From Larix kaempferi (taxonomy: Eukaryota; Streptophyta; Pinopsida; Pinales; Pinaceae), in NCBI GenBank assembly GCA_027924585.1, contig BSBM01000994.1:9803001-9867000 (forward strand): a stretch of DNA of 64,000 nucleotides, in the 5' to 3' direction. This document shows positions 1-8,104 of this stretch, one piece after another. The notes below the pieces were generated by a model. The model saw nothing but the letters and a program-made list of their open reading frames with translations. It was not told the origin of the DNA and did not search any database. The position numbers and the translations under genes were made by a program. Position 1 is the stretch's first letter; each line of letters starts with the position of its first letter.

Positions 1-5
1 CTTCC

Positions 6-222
6 ACTTGAATATTGAAAGAATTAAGCTCAAAATAGAAAACAATTTGTATTACTTCACACAACTAAACAGAGATACAATACGTAAATAAATAGTTGGA
101 GTTAGATCCAACTTATTCCACTTCTTGTGGGAGAAGTTGAGAAAATATCTCAACTTCCTCCAGCTACCCCCAACCTAATCCCTAAACTCTAGGAATCCCT
201 AATGAGTCATTATTATCTAACT
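6..222 (-). repeat. 3' LTR of gag-only element, unit 1
   Basis: 217 bp, directly abutting the polypurine tract on one side and the CTTCC duplication on the other. In element orientation it begins AGTTAG and ends TCAAGT rather than TG...CA. It contains two perfect hairpins: 7-bp stem at 94-113 and 10-bp stem with a 5-nt loop at 133-157. The same LTR recurs at 13801-14017, 27596-27812, 41394-41610 and 55208-55424. Confidence 0.9.
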
Positions 223-231
223 GCCCCCCTT
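223..231 (-). other. Polypurine tract
   Basis: The minus strand reads AAGGGGGGC immediately before the 3' LTR, where second-strand synthesis is primed in LTR elements. It fixes the other inner LTR boundary. Confidence 0.8.
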
Positions 232-604
232 AATGACTACATTACACAACATAACAAAAGGTTACAACACAAACTGTCTGACTGATCCTCATACGCAGTT
301 ACACCCATTTCTGAACTTCATAGATATGCTCTTTCTCTTCAACATCTTCGAGCTACCAATTCATCCAGCATAAATAAAATTGCTTCCGACCATCTTTGAA
401 GCATTTGTAGGATCAAAGATTCTAAACTACCCCGAAGAATAGTCTCGATACTGAAACATTCAGTAATCAATCTTACAAAATGACATTTTTTACACTCAAC
501 AATACAAAGATAACACGAAACTGATGATCTTGGAGCACCGAAATACAACAAGAATCAAAACTTTTTACAATATATTTCTAACATACATAAACAATAACTC
601 TATT

Positions 605-1396
605 CTAGAACAGCTTGAGAGGTTCATCATCACTGGATGAATATTCTTGCATAGCACCTAGTGAGTCCTCAGCTATGTAAGCTGATTCTTTCAGTTTGCC
701 ATTTAAAAGATCACTAGCACGAGTTTTGCAATTCAGTGCTGTATGTCCACGTCTTCGACAGTAGAAGCATTCAATGTTTTTATTTGTTCTTCCCTTGGAG
801 TATAGTGCAATTTCAGAATTTGAACTGACTTCCAAGTCACCTTCCTTCATCCTCTTTTCTTCTGCTAAGAGTGCTGAAATCATGTCTTCCAGAGTTCGAG
901 AGGGCATTTGTGTTAAAGTAAAAATAGCATTGTCATATTTTAGAGACAAACTATTCAGCAAGATTGCTTTTGCATCATCGTCATCGACTTTACAATTAAT
1001 ATCTGCCAATTGTGCTAACAAAGACTTTAGATCATTTATGTGAGAAGACAATGATACTTCATCATGCATTTTTAACTTGAATAGCTGTAACTTTAATGAA
1101 AACTTGGCATTTATAGCCTTTTCCCCAAATATTGTACTCAATTGTACCCACATTTCTTCAGAAGATTTTTCCAAATCTAATAGATGTAGTTGAGAATCTG
1201 CAAGAGATAATCCAAGAATGGACTTGGCTCTATCCTCTCTTTTCTCCCATTCAATTAATTGCTTGGGATCTGTAGGTGCCTTCTCTGTTCCTTTTACTAT
1301 TCCCCATAAGTTCTTATGCATCATTTGAAGTTGTACCTTTACTTTCCAAGTATGGAAATTAAAACCATTAAATTTTTCCAATGCAATGTTTTCCAT
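605..1396 (-). CDS. Copia-type Gag polyprotein, unit 1
   Basis: 263-residue Gag, the capsid/nucleocapsid protein that packages element RNA into cytoplasmic virus-like particles. Residues 1-50 match the short N-terminal domain of plant Copia Gags (KFNGFNFHTWK, then a WG motif). About 55-185 is the helical 'gag-polypeptide of LTR copia-type' (UBN2) region, and 210-223 is a CX2CX4HX4C zinc knuckle (C210, C213, H218, C223). The frame stops at TAG after an acidic tail (SSSDDEPLKLF), and no pol frame follows or overlaps, so this is Gag alone rather than a truncated Gag-Pol. ATG at 1396 is the natural start and follows a 530-nt leader from the PBS. The frame is intact in all five units. Recent amplification could explain that without selection. 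Confidence 0.9.
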   Translation of the reverse strand: MENIALEKFNGFNFHTWKVKVQLQMMHKNLWGIVKGTEKAPTDPKQLIEWEKREDRAKSILGLSLADSQLHLLDLEKSSEEMWVQLSTIFGEKAINAKFSLKLQLFKLKMHDEVSLSSHINDLKSLLAQLADINCKVDDDDAKAILLNSLSLKYDNAIFTLTQMPSRTLEDMISALLAEEKRMKEGDLEVSSNSEIALYSKGRTNKNIECFYCRRRGHTALNCKTRASDLLNGKLKESAYIAEDSLGAMQEYSSSDDEPLKLF

Positions 1397-1420
1397 ATCA
1401 ACACAGATTTAAATAAAAAA

Positions 1421-1522
1421 TGAATACCTCTGCAAATGACAGCGTTCCTTCCTTGACAGCAAAATGGAAAATGAATAGCTCTGCAAATGACAGCTTTCCT
1501 TCCTCTGGCAGCGTCCCTTTCA
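1421..1522 (-). repeat. 51-bp tandem duplication in the gag leader
   Basis: Two imperfect copies, 1421-1471 and 1472-1522, just upstream of the gag start. In units 4 and 5 the second copy reads TACCTCTG, like the first copy, where units 1-3 read TAGCTCTG. Confidence 0.75.
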
Positions 1523-1624
1523 GATGTTAATTCATGGACAGATTACAGGTTATATGCTATAAATCTTCTATTGCAGCAGCGAAACCCAGCAGTAGTGAAT
1601 CTATAGATCCCTGGTAATTGCAAG

Positions 1625-1747
1625 CTTGGTGACCCAACACCCTTGGCGACCCAACAGCAACGCAATTTCAGCTTGGCGATCCAGAAGCCGTAAATTCAGC
1701 TTTTCTCACGGTAATTTCACTTAGCGATTCAGCTTGGCGACCCAACA
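1625..1747 (-). repeat. Reiterated 15-mer in the retroelement leader
   Basis: The minus-strand motif TGTTGGGTCGCCAAG occurs four times with small changes (1625-1639, 1642-1656, 1672-1686, 1733-1747), plus a weaker copy from 1720, all between the PBS and gag. This is where LTR-element RNAs usually carry packaging and dimerisation signals; a role here is inference. Confidence 0.7.
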
Positions 1748-1925
1748 AATCGAAATTTCAGCTTTCTAGTGGCCCCCTTCTCTTCACGCACCAGCTGTCT
1801 GTTATCTCTCCGACACGCACTGCTACCTTTGCACAAACGGATAATGAATTAACCTTCTTACGCCTGCACAGCAGATGGCTTCACAGATCTGCCTCCAGAG
1901 CTCAGCCGGACATTAGTGATCCTTG

Positions 1926-1937
1926 GCTCTGATACCA
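1926..1937 (-). other. Primer binding site (initiator Met tRNA)
   Basis: The minus strand reads TGGTATCAGAGC immediately after the LTR, the standard plant Copia PBS complementary to the 3' end of initiator tRNA-Met. It fixes the inner LTR boundary and the element's orientation. Confidence 0.9.
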
Positions 1938-2154
1938 ACTTGAAGATTGAAAGAATTAAGCTCAAAACAGAAAACAGTTTGTATTACTTCACACAACTAA
2001 ACAGAGATACAATACGTAAATAAATAGTTGGAGTTAGATCCAACTTATTCCACTTCTTGTGGGAGAAGTTGAGAAAATATCTCAACTTCCTCCAGCTACC
2101 CCAAACCTAATCCCTAAACTCTAGGAATCCCTAATGAGTCATTATTATCTAACT
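1938..2154 (-). repeat. 5' LTR of gag-only element, unit 1
   Basis: 217 bp, directly followed in element orientation by the PBS. It differs from the other LTR at four sites (three in the first 50 plus-strand bases, one in the C-run near 2102). Other copies: 15733-15949, 29528-29744, 43326-43542 and 57140-57356. Confidence 0.9.
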
Positions 2155-2159
2155 CTTCC

Positions 2160-3300
2160 AAATCCATAGACTTGTATATGCTGCTCCATGATCTTGAAAT
2201 AAGGACCAATATGCTCCTGGCTATCATCACTTCAGCACTGCTTTAATGTATCATTACAATTCCATCTTTGGTATTGTCTTCATGAGAAATCCTGTATCCT
2301 CCTTTATGACAGCTTCTTGTGATTGTCCATGTTCACTCTCTTCAAAACCTACAATTAGTTTGAAAACCACGAGAGTCCTTCGTTTCGGTTGATGCTTCTA
2401 GCATCACTCCTCTATGTTGGTTTGAATTCTCCCAATACCCTATGAGATTCTCATAACGTCTCTCATCATCATCCGCTTCTCCAAGCATCATCTCTTGTTT
2501 TGGTTCACATATGTGAACTCCTATTTCTTCTTTCAAGGACCTCTGTTCATACTCCGATCTACTGAGTTCTTCTTCTCTCTTCATCTAGACACTCAATATG
2601 TGCCTCAACTTCCTCTCATACAAATGCTTGACATGCCACTTGACCTTCTTCTTCAACTTCTATCCACGTCTATAGTCTTCTTCAATTCTTTGATGTGTTA
2701 GATTCATAATATCACCGAGTTTCTCTTTAAACTCAGCTATATCTATGCCAAATTCCTCATCACTCAACTTCCTGTGGCTTCTTTTCTCTGAACCCTTCAC
2801 CTGACTATCAATAGTCATCATCATGTTTGCTTCTGATAATTCTACCTAGCACTTCCTCTTGTTGGAACTGCTATCCACAAGACAATTCTACCCATAATCA
2901 CAACACTGGAATTGCCTCGACAACTTCTACCCAAACTCAATTGGAAGTTGATCTCTTTCTCTCTTTCTATTGCAGCTTCTCTGCTATAAGCGTTTCTTGC
3001 CACAAATCTTCTTTCACTATCTATTTGTTGCTAGCTATACAAACAACAATTATTGAAACTAGAGCTAAAGTATAAAAATATATTCACCTACCAGACCTCA
3101 CCAGATCTGTCCCCTAATAACTTATGTGCTCTCAGCTACTATTGTGCTACTGCTACAGAGTCTTCTTTCTTGAGATCGTGCTTTAAATTTGTACCTCACC
3201 ATTCTTAAAGATGCAGGATTTTCCCGCTCTAATACCAATTGATGCAAGGGTGCTCAAACCATGCTTGTGTTGCACAGCTATGATACCACTTTATAGAAAC
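2160..3300 (-). mobile_element. Decayed retroelement leader and internal region, unit 1
   Basis: Minus strand. Two motifs each one mismatch from the tRNA-Met PBS occur at 3226-3237 (TGGTATTAGAGC) and 3277-3288 (TGGTATCATAGC). Downstream are broken charged, helix-prone frames rich in Glu/Lys, including an 80-codon ATG frame at 2342-2584 with no recognisable domain, separated by stops. I read this as the remains of an LTR or LARD-like element whose body was split by the gag-only insertion; the other half would continue into the end of the preceding unit. No LTR pair was found. Confidence 0.5.
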
Positions 3301-4807
3301 ATAACTCTTGTAAGCCCTTTGGGCCCTCCATGAACCCTGTTATAGGAATGTTTCCACAACCCATGAGCTGTAAAAGCTCTAAGTCTTGTAATTGTTACAG
3401 GGATTATATTTTTTGTAATTGGAATTGAACATAATCATTACCAGAAATGCGTTGAAGTGGGTTTTGTAAACCGACACTCCATTCCTGTTCCATTCAATGG
3501 TGGACACAAGTCTACTAACTTCAGAGCTCCCTTCTCTATTATCAGTATATAGATCAAATGGACATTTCAATCCCCAATGATCTAATCTCTCGCCAAAACA
3601 TCAAACACTCAAATGATCTCACATAACAGAGATTAGGCACAAATATTTTGCACACATTTAATGATTCTCCATTGGATCTCTATCCACGTTGACCTATCAA
3701 ACTGAAGGCCTTCAAAATGCCACCACCAGTGATTGCACCAGCGCCCTACTTTCACAATCAGTTCCAATTTAAACTTTAATATGGAAAAAAACGAATTTAC
3801 TTACATTCCTTCGTTTTATATATTACAATCATAAAATTGAATCGACTTCCTTGAAGGAGAAACAAAATTTCCTATAGGTCAATTCTTTCCAAACTTAAAC
3901 ACAGAATTGAAATACAATTCATAGTACCTTTTACTAGACTGTGTCTCAACCTTGGATCATGACTTTTAAAGCTACCATAATTTCGCTTGGTAATTCAGCC
4001 CAATCCCTTGTCAACTGCTCGTTGAGTTCAGGTTCGGTCCCAATCTTACTTGGAATACCGTGCTAGACACCATTCGGGCCCCAATTTCACTTGTATGACG
4101 AGCCGGGCATAAACCAAAATCATGCACAGAGATTTCAATTCTCAACTAACATTAATACTCAGAGTCGAATATGGAGGAAAATAACAATAAATGGATTCTG
4201 CAATATATCCATATACTCATTGAAGAACTATTCAAACATATTAACAGATATAAAATAATCTTCTGAAAAATAATTAATACATTTTTTTATGCTCCATGGT
4301 TTTAATTCACAATCACACCAACCTCGGATCGAATCCCAGAGCCTCCACGCCTGATTCAAGACTGCAGCTTCAGCTTAGCTCAGGTCTCCTCTCCCTTCTG
4401 CTCTCGTCTCTCCTCTGCTGTATTTATCGTTGTGGGATAGCCAAAGCTTCAAGCAGCAGAAGCTTCAAGGGGTAAGGCGTAAATGCAATGAGTAATACGA
4501 GGTGTAAATGCAGTAAATGCAATGGGTACACGGAAGTCTGTACAACACACTCTTGGCATTATGGACTTCAATCAAATTATGGACTTCAATCAAATCAATA
4601 ATATTTGCAACTAGGTAAAGTTATAATTATGGTTATAGTTATTATAAGTTTATTTTTTGTTTTTTCTTAATTATTTTAATGGTGGCAATGATAAAAATGG
4701 CGTCAATACAATTTTTTCAAAAAATATCACTAAATATAACTTTTATACAACTTTATAAAACTAGGATATTGATACCAATTAATAGATAAACCTAGAATAT
4801 ATAGTCT
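3300..4807. other. Non-coding interval
   Basis: No supported gene. The 63-codon minus frame at 3379-3570 looks like LTR or leader sequence, not a protein. An 18-bp motif, ATTATGGACTTCAATCAA, is tandemly duplicated around 4557-4592. Near 4540 units 4 and 5 carry 16 extra bases between ACACTC and TTGGC that are missing in units 1-3. The rest is AT-rich. Confidence 0.6.
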
Positions 4808-5070
4808 CTGCCTAAGACACAACTAATAAACCCGAGGTAAAGCAAATAAAACCCATATAAATGTAAATGTTTTGAAAGTCTAAAGCACCTTTCCAAGATT
4901 TACAACAATCCAACGTTCCATAGGAATAAAAAAGCTTCTCCACATCATTGTGGAGCGAATAACCCAATTTCAAAATGCAATCAGAACAAAAAAACAGGTT
5001 TAAGGCACCTGTCCAATGCATCACTTTCTTTCAGTGGGAGATGATAATTTTATCATGTCAAAAATGAATC
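4808..5070 (-). pseudogene. Exonuclease gene fragment A (exonuclease-domain part), unit 1
   Basis: Clear nucleotide similarity to 6386-6627 of the intact gene, equal to residues about 321-401. It includes the Exo II motif (LGYSLHNDVEKLF), but Exo I and Exo III are absent. A frame change just after the SPTE segment gives stops, and a 7-T run in place of 6 T restores the frame. There is no ATG-led frame of useful length. It lies about 1 kb beyond the 3' end of the intact gene, on the same strand, and is a relic of an older paralogue. Confidence 0.85.
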
Positions 5071-6111
5071 ACTCTCACCACTATGCATGCATTCTTATTT
5101 TTATTTTTTACTTCTTATAGGATAGACCGAAACTTTCCATCCAGTCTCAGGCTCTATTGATACATGCATTTTTTATTTTTATTTTTTTTATGAGATAGAC
5201 TAACACTTCTTCAGCAGGACTGTAAAAATGTGCCTTCTCCACCCAATCAAACTTTAAATCTCAACACACAAAGTAATGCATGATTATCTACAAATTAAAA
5301 ACAGTGATCTACAGTGGTGGAAGTTGAACGCAATAATAACAGTGATCTACAGTGGTGGAAGTTGAACACGATAATAGGGAATCAAGCAAGTGGCTCAATC
5401 TACGTATACACAAGAAATGGAAAGTGCAGAACCTAAGAATTTAGGATGCGACTATGATAATCAAAACAATAACTTGATATGCAAGAATGATATTTACACA
5501 GAACACTATATACGATGGCAGATTGTGTCAATATACTCAAATACAAGAAGTATTTTAATCTACAAAATGAGAGATGTGTAGGTTCTTTTTGTAATCAGTT
5601 AACAAGCTAACTCAAATTTAGAGAGTAAAACTAGAAATGATATACACGAATGGCAAACACATCAAATTACAGGATGAAAATTATGTAACTCACATGCACA
5701 CTATGTAGTCTGCGTAGCACACCAAACCAAAAGGTAATTTAATATTTGCAATGAATAAACAAAGATAGAACCAATAATAAACAAGCAAAGTATGAAATTG
5801 CAGGTCTACGAAAACACACACAACAAATAAATTAGACAAGTTATAAACATTAATGAAGTGATTACAAGAGAAGAAGAACGGAACCAGACAAGGTTGGGCC
5901 CAGTCCCCAGTAGTTTGTTTGAAGACGCTCCAAAATAAACTCATAACCAGTCTCAAAATTACAGGGTTCACATCATCAACATGATAACAGGATCAGACTT
6001 GCAAATGATATATTATGAACTCCAAAGTAACAACGATCTCAAAATTCAGATGATCGAACCCAAATAATCAAAATAAAACTAAAAATAAGATTCGGCATAA
6101 ATCGATGGAAT
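5071..6111. other. Non-coding 3' flank of the exonuclease gene
   Basis: Starts with two related T-rich blocks (about 5085-5205), each a T-rich run ending in (G)ATAGAC. A perfect-looking 38-bp tandem duplication follows at 5301-5376. The 93-codon minus frame at 5690-5971 is hydrophobic, low in complexity and has no family match; it is probably 3' UTR or spacer. Confidence 0.6.
5301..5376. repeat. 38-bp tandem duplication
   Basis: ACAGTGATCTACAGTGGTGG and the following bases repeat from 5301 and from 5339, with one small difference (GAACGCAA against GAACACGA). It is retained in every unit. Confidence 0.85.
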
Positions 6112-7590
6112 CTAAATACTCCAGTAGCCAGAGGTTCTCTGTTTTTTACGACGATGTTTGTCTCGCCAAGTACCCGTAGCAGGAAGCTTCTCGTATCCCA
6201 AAGATCCCAAAGAAGGTCTCCAATTGCAAATTTTGGATTCCCACCGAGAAAGTGTGTAATAATTGGTGATAATGAATATGGGAATTAGGATGAATGCATC
6301 CAGAGCAGCATACTCCATCTGACTCTGGCTCAACGGTCGTTTCCCCCAGTTGCTGACCTGGTTAGTTTTGTCTAATGGCATATCCAATAAACCCGAGGTA
6401 AGGCCAGTAAGACCCCTATAATTGTAAACCTCTTGAAAGTCTAAAGCACCTTTCCAAGATTTAAAACAATCCAACGTTCCATACGATTTAAAAAGCTGTT
6501 CCACATCATTTTTCAACGAATAACCCAATTTCAAAATGCGATCAGAACAAAAAACAGGTTTAAGGCATCTGTCCAATTCATGACGCTTCGTGGGAGATGA
6601 TAATTTTATCAAGTCAAATATGAAGACTTTTTTCACGGTTGCAATCTGCAAAATTGAAACAGTGTAATCTCTTGGCCCTCTCTCAATCCATTCGCTATCT
6701 ATTCCAACCACGTCAACCTCAGCGAAATGCTTTGCCGCATCAGCGAGTCCATCTTTTGTGTCGACCCAAATCACATTCTCTGCCGAAATAAAGTCTCCAA
6801 TATTTGCAGCCCCCATTGGATTGTCAGGAAACTCCAAAAGTTCTTCGAACTGTGCTTCTTTTTGCCACCGATAAGCCCAAAAGTTCACCAAAATTTCACA
6901 AGAATGTCTGCAGATCCCAGCTGCTCTGTCTGCATGACCCATTTCAAGCATCAGATTGACAAGGAAATCTACAAGCTCAGGTGTCTCATCACGTGTACTA
7001 GAGTTCTCTGCCGCGCGCCACCACCCTTTCTCAACAAACTTCTTCAATGTAAGTCTCTTATCTTTCTGTCCAATATGGTACCCTTCCTGCATTCTCGATG
7101 TAATTTCCTTATACCTAATTATCTTGGCGTTCAATTCAGGATTCAATCTCATTCCATCCACTAACTCGTCCATTCCAATTCGGAAAGCCTTGCAGATTTT
7201 GAAAAGGATGCAGGTATTGATATTACCTGATCGAAGTAGTATGGCCCTCACCAATTGAACTGCTAATCTCTTTGCATTTGAATCGTCAACAACCGTTCTG
7301 CTTTTTACCCCATCCAAATTACTGAGAACTGCGCCCAGAATGTGCCATGAGACTCCACAATCTCTAACATCATCCAAACAATACAAGGCATCAAAGCAAT
7401 GCATAACATAAGTAAGTGGTCCAGGTAGTGAAACAGTTGGCAAAGCATCTCTTATTAGATGCAAAAGTGACTTGAAGTCCCTGCCTTCTCCGTATTTTAG
7501 ATATTGCTTCACATTACAAACGAAAAAGAGAGGCCGCGTCTTCGACAAATCTGAAAATGGATGTAAAATCATGGATTTCCCTGTCGCCAT
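6112..7590 (-). CDS. DEDDy 3'-5' exonuclease (mut-7 homolog family), unit 1
   Basis: 492-residue protein. The N-terminal 270 residues are helical with no motif I can name. A DEDDy (RNase D/WRN-type) exonuclease domain spans about 275-445. Exo I is VGIDSEW (D298, E300), Exo II is GYSLKNDVEQLF (D362) and Exo III is MEYAALDA (Y427, D431), so all metal-binding and catalytic residues are present. A basic C-terminal run (KHRRKKQR, 478-485) could be a nuclear signal. Plant members are annotated as exonuclease mut-7 homologs and trim RNA or DNA 3' ends; the exact substrate is unknown. No Mut7-C domain is fused. The frame continues three codons upstream of 7590, but only to a TTG; the ATG at 7588-7590 has good context (GGCATGGCG), so I start there. 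The coding sequence has no introns. A duplicate of an exonuclease domain lies on each side as a broken fragment. Confidence 0.88.
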   Translation of the reverse strand: MATGKSMILHPFSDLSKTRPLFFVCNVKQYLKYGEGRDFKSLLHLIRDALPTVSLPGPLTYVMHCFDALYCLDDVRDCGVSWHILGAVLSNLDGVKSRTVVDDSNAKRLAVQLVRAILLRSGNINTCILFKICKAFRIGMDELVDGMRLNPELNAKIIRYKEITSRMQEGYHIGQKDKRLTLKKFVEKGWWRAAENSSTRDETPELVDFLVNLMLEMGHADRAAGICRHSCEILVNFWAYRWQKEAQFEELLEFPDNPMGAANIGDFISAENVIWVDTKDGLADAAKHFAEVDVVGIDSEWIERGPRDYTVSILQIATVKKVFIFDLIKLSSPTKRHELDRCLKPVFCSDRILKLGYSLKNDVEQLFKSYGTLDCFKSWKGALDFQEVYNYRGLTGLTSGLLDMPLDKTNQVSNWGKRPLSQSQMEYAALDAFILIPIFIITNYYTLSRWESKICNWRPSLGSLGYEKLPATGTWRDKHRRKKQRTSGYWSI

Positions 7591-7620
7591 GCCTTTCAAT
7601 AGCCTGGATGTTTTTCTATT

Positions 7621-7717
7621 AGCTGAATGAATAATAGCTTTAAAGGAACAGAGCAGGACAGACCAGAAAAGCTGAATGAATAATAGCTATAAAGGAACAA
7701 AGCAGGACAGACCAGAA
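7621..7717. repeat. 49-bp tandem duplication in the exonuclease 5' leader
   Basis: Two copies starting AGCTGAATGAATAATAGCT (7621 and 7670), differing at a few bases, followed by a shorter CCAGAATTTCCCTTCT repeat to about 7790. It lies between the ATG and the proposed TATA box, hence probably in the 5' UTR. Confidence 0.8.
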
Positions 7718-7848
7718 TTTCTGAATTTTTTCTTCGACAATGTTTTCGCAGACCAGAATTTCCCTTCTGCACCAGAATTTCCCTTCTTTCTTGGGCAGAG
7801 TAGCAAAGTAGAATTTGTATTCCTGATTTATGTCGTCAGTTCTCTCCG

Positions 7849-7856
7849 TTTATATA
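7849..7856 (-). promoter_or_regulatory. TATA box of the exonuclease gene
   Basis: Minus-strand TATATAAA, about 260 bp upstream of the ATG, which would give a 5' UTR of roughly 225 nt. The same octamer is kept at 21644-21651, 35439-35446, 49253-49260 and 63067-63074. Transcription start not shown by sequence alone. Confidence 0.5.
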
Positions 7857-7911
7857 AGATTGATTTAACCAACTGATAACATTTATTTAACCAACCCCGC
7901 GGCTTCCCTTC

Positions 7912-8104
7912 GGCGTGGGATAACTGGCACTCAAATCGCCCCGTTTTTTTGTGGAACTATGCCATGGAACTGTGCTCCCAGGGATTTTGGGTCATTTTAA
8001 GACGACCTAGATCGTCGAAATTCCAAAAAAATGACCGGAAGGGGGTGGAACTGTGCCTCTCTGGAAAACCACTCACCGGAGATTTGAGTGCCTCATATCC
8101 TTCC
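7912..8104. mobile_element. MITE 1, decayed copy of the MULE-type family, unit 1
   Basis: Left end GGCGTGGGATAACTGGCACT matches the terminal repeat of the better-preserved MITE at 9847-10123, and the interior (GAACTATGCCATGGAACTGT, then the ATCGTCGAAATTCC block) is clearly the same family. The right end is worn: GATTTGAGTGCC is the inverted repeat core. No clean target duplication is visible. It begins about 56 bp upstream of the exonuclease TATA box. Confidence 0.8.

Larger units (their letters stand above)
6..2154 (-). mobile_element. Gag-only (TR-GAG type) Copia LTR retrotransposon, unit 1
   Basis: Complete non-autonomous element read on the minus strand: 5' LTR 2154-1938, PBS 1937-1926, leader, gag 1396-605, short non-coding tail, polypurine tract 231-223, 3' LTR 222-6. 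Both LTRs are 217 bp and differ at 4 sites (about 1.8%). The element is flanked by the 5-bp direct repeat CTTCC (1-5 and 2155-2159). No protease, integrase, reverse transcriptase or RNase H is present, and the 2149-bp length leaves no room for them, so mobility would depend on enzymes supplied in trans by a full-length Copia relative. This matches the plant class described as TR-GAG. It lies inside older retroelement debris, so it is a nested insertion. Confidence 0.9.

Noticed and set aside
339-551. 70-codon minus frame downstream of gag, as a possible pol remnant
   Set aside because: It opens with TTG, has no protease, integrase or reverse transcriptase motif, and fits a non-coding tail before the polypurine tract.
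774-1043. Plus-strand 89-codon frame
   Set aside because: Antisense shadow of gag.
1926-1937. tRNA gene
   Set aside because: Only the 12-nt primer-site complement is present, with no cloverleaf around it.
5690-5971. 93-codon hydrophobic minus frame as a small membrane protein
   Set aside because: T-rich composition alone yields Phe/Leu/Val-rich frames; there is no motif, and it lies in the 3' flank of the exonuclease gene.
6727-7258. Plus-strand frames of 145 and 100 codons
   Set aside because: They lie antisense inside the exonuclease gene and have no family features; they are shadows of a strongly coding strand.
7588-7599. Exonuclease start three codons further upstream (7597-7599)
   Set aside because: That codon is TTG, not ATG. 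The ATG at 7588-7590 has a good plant start context.
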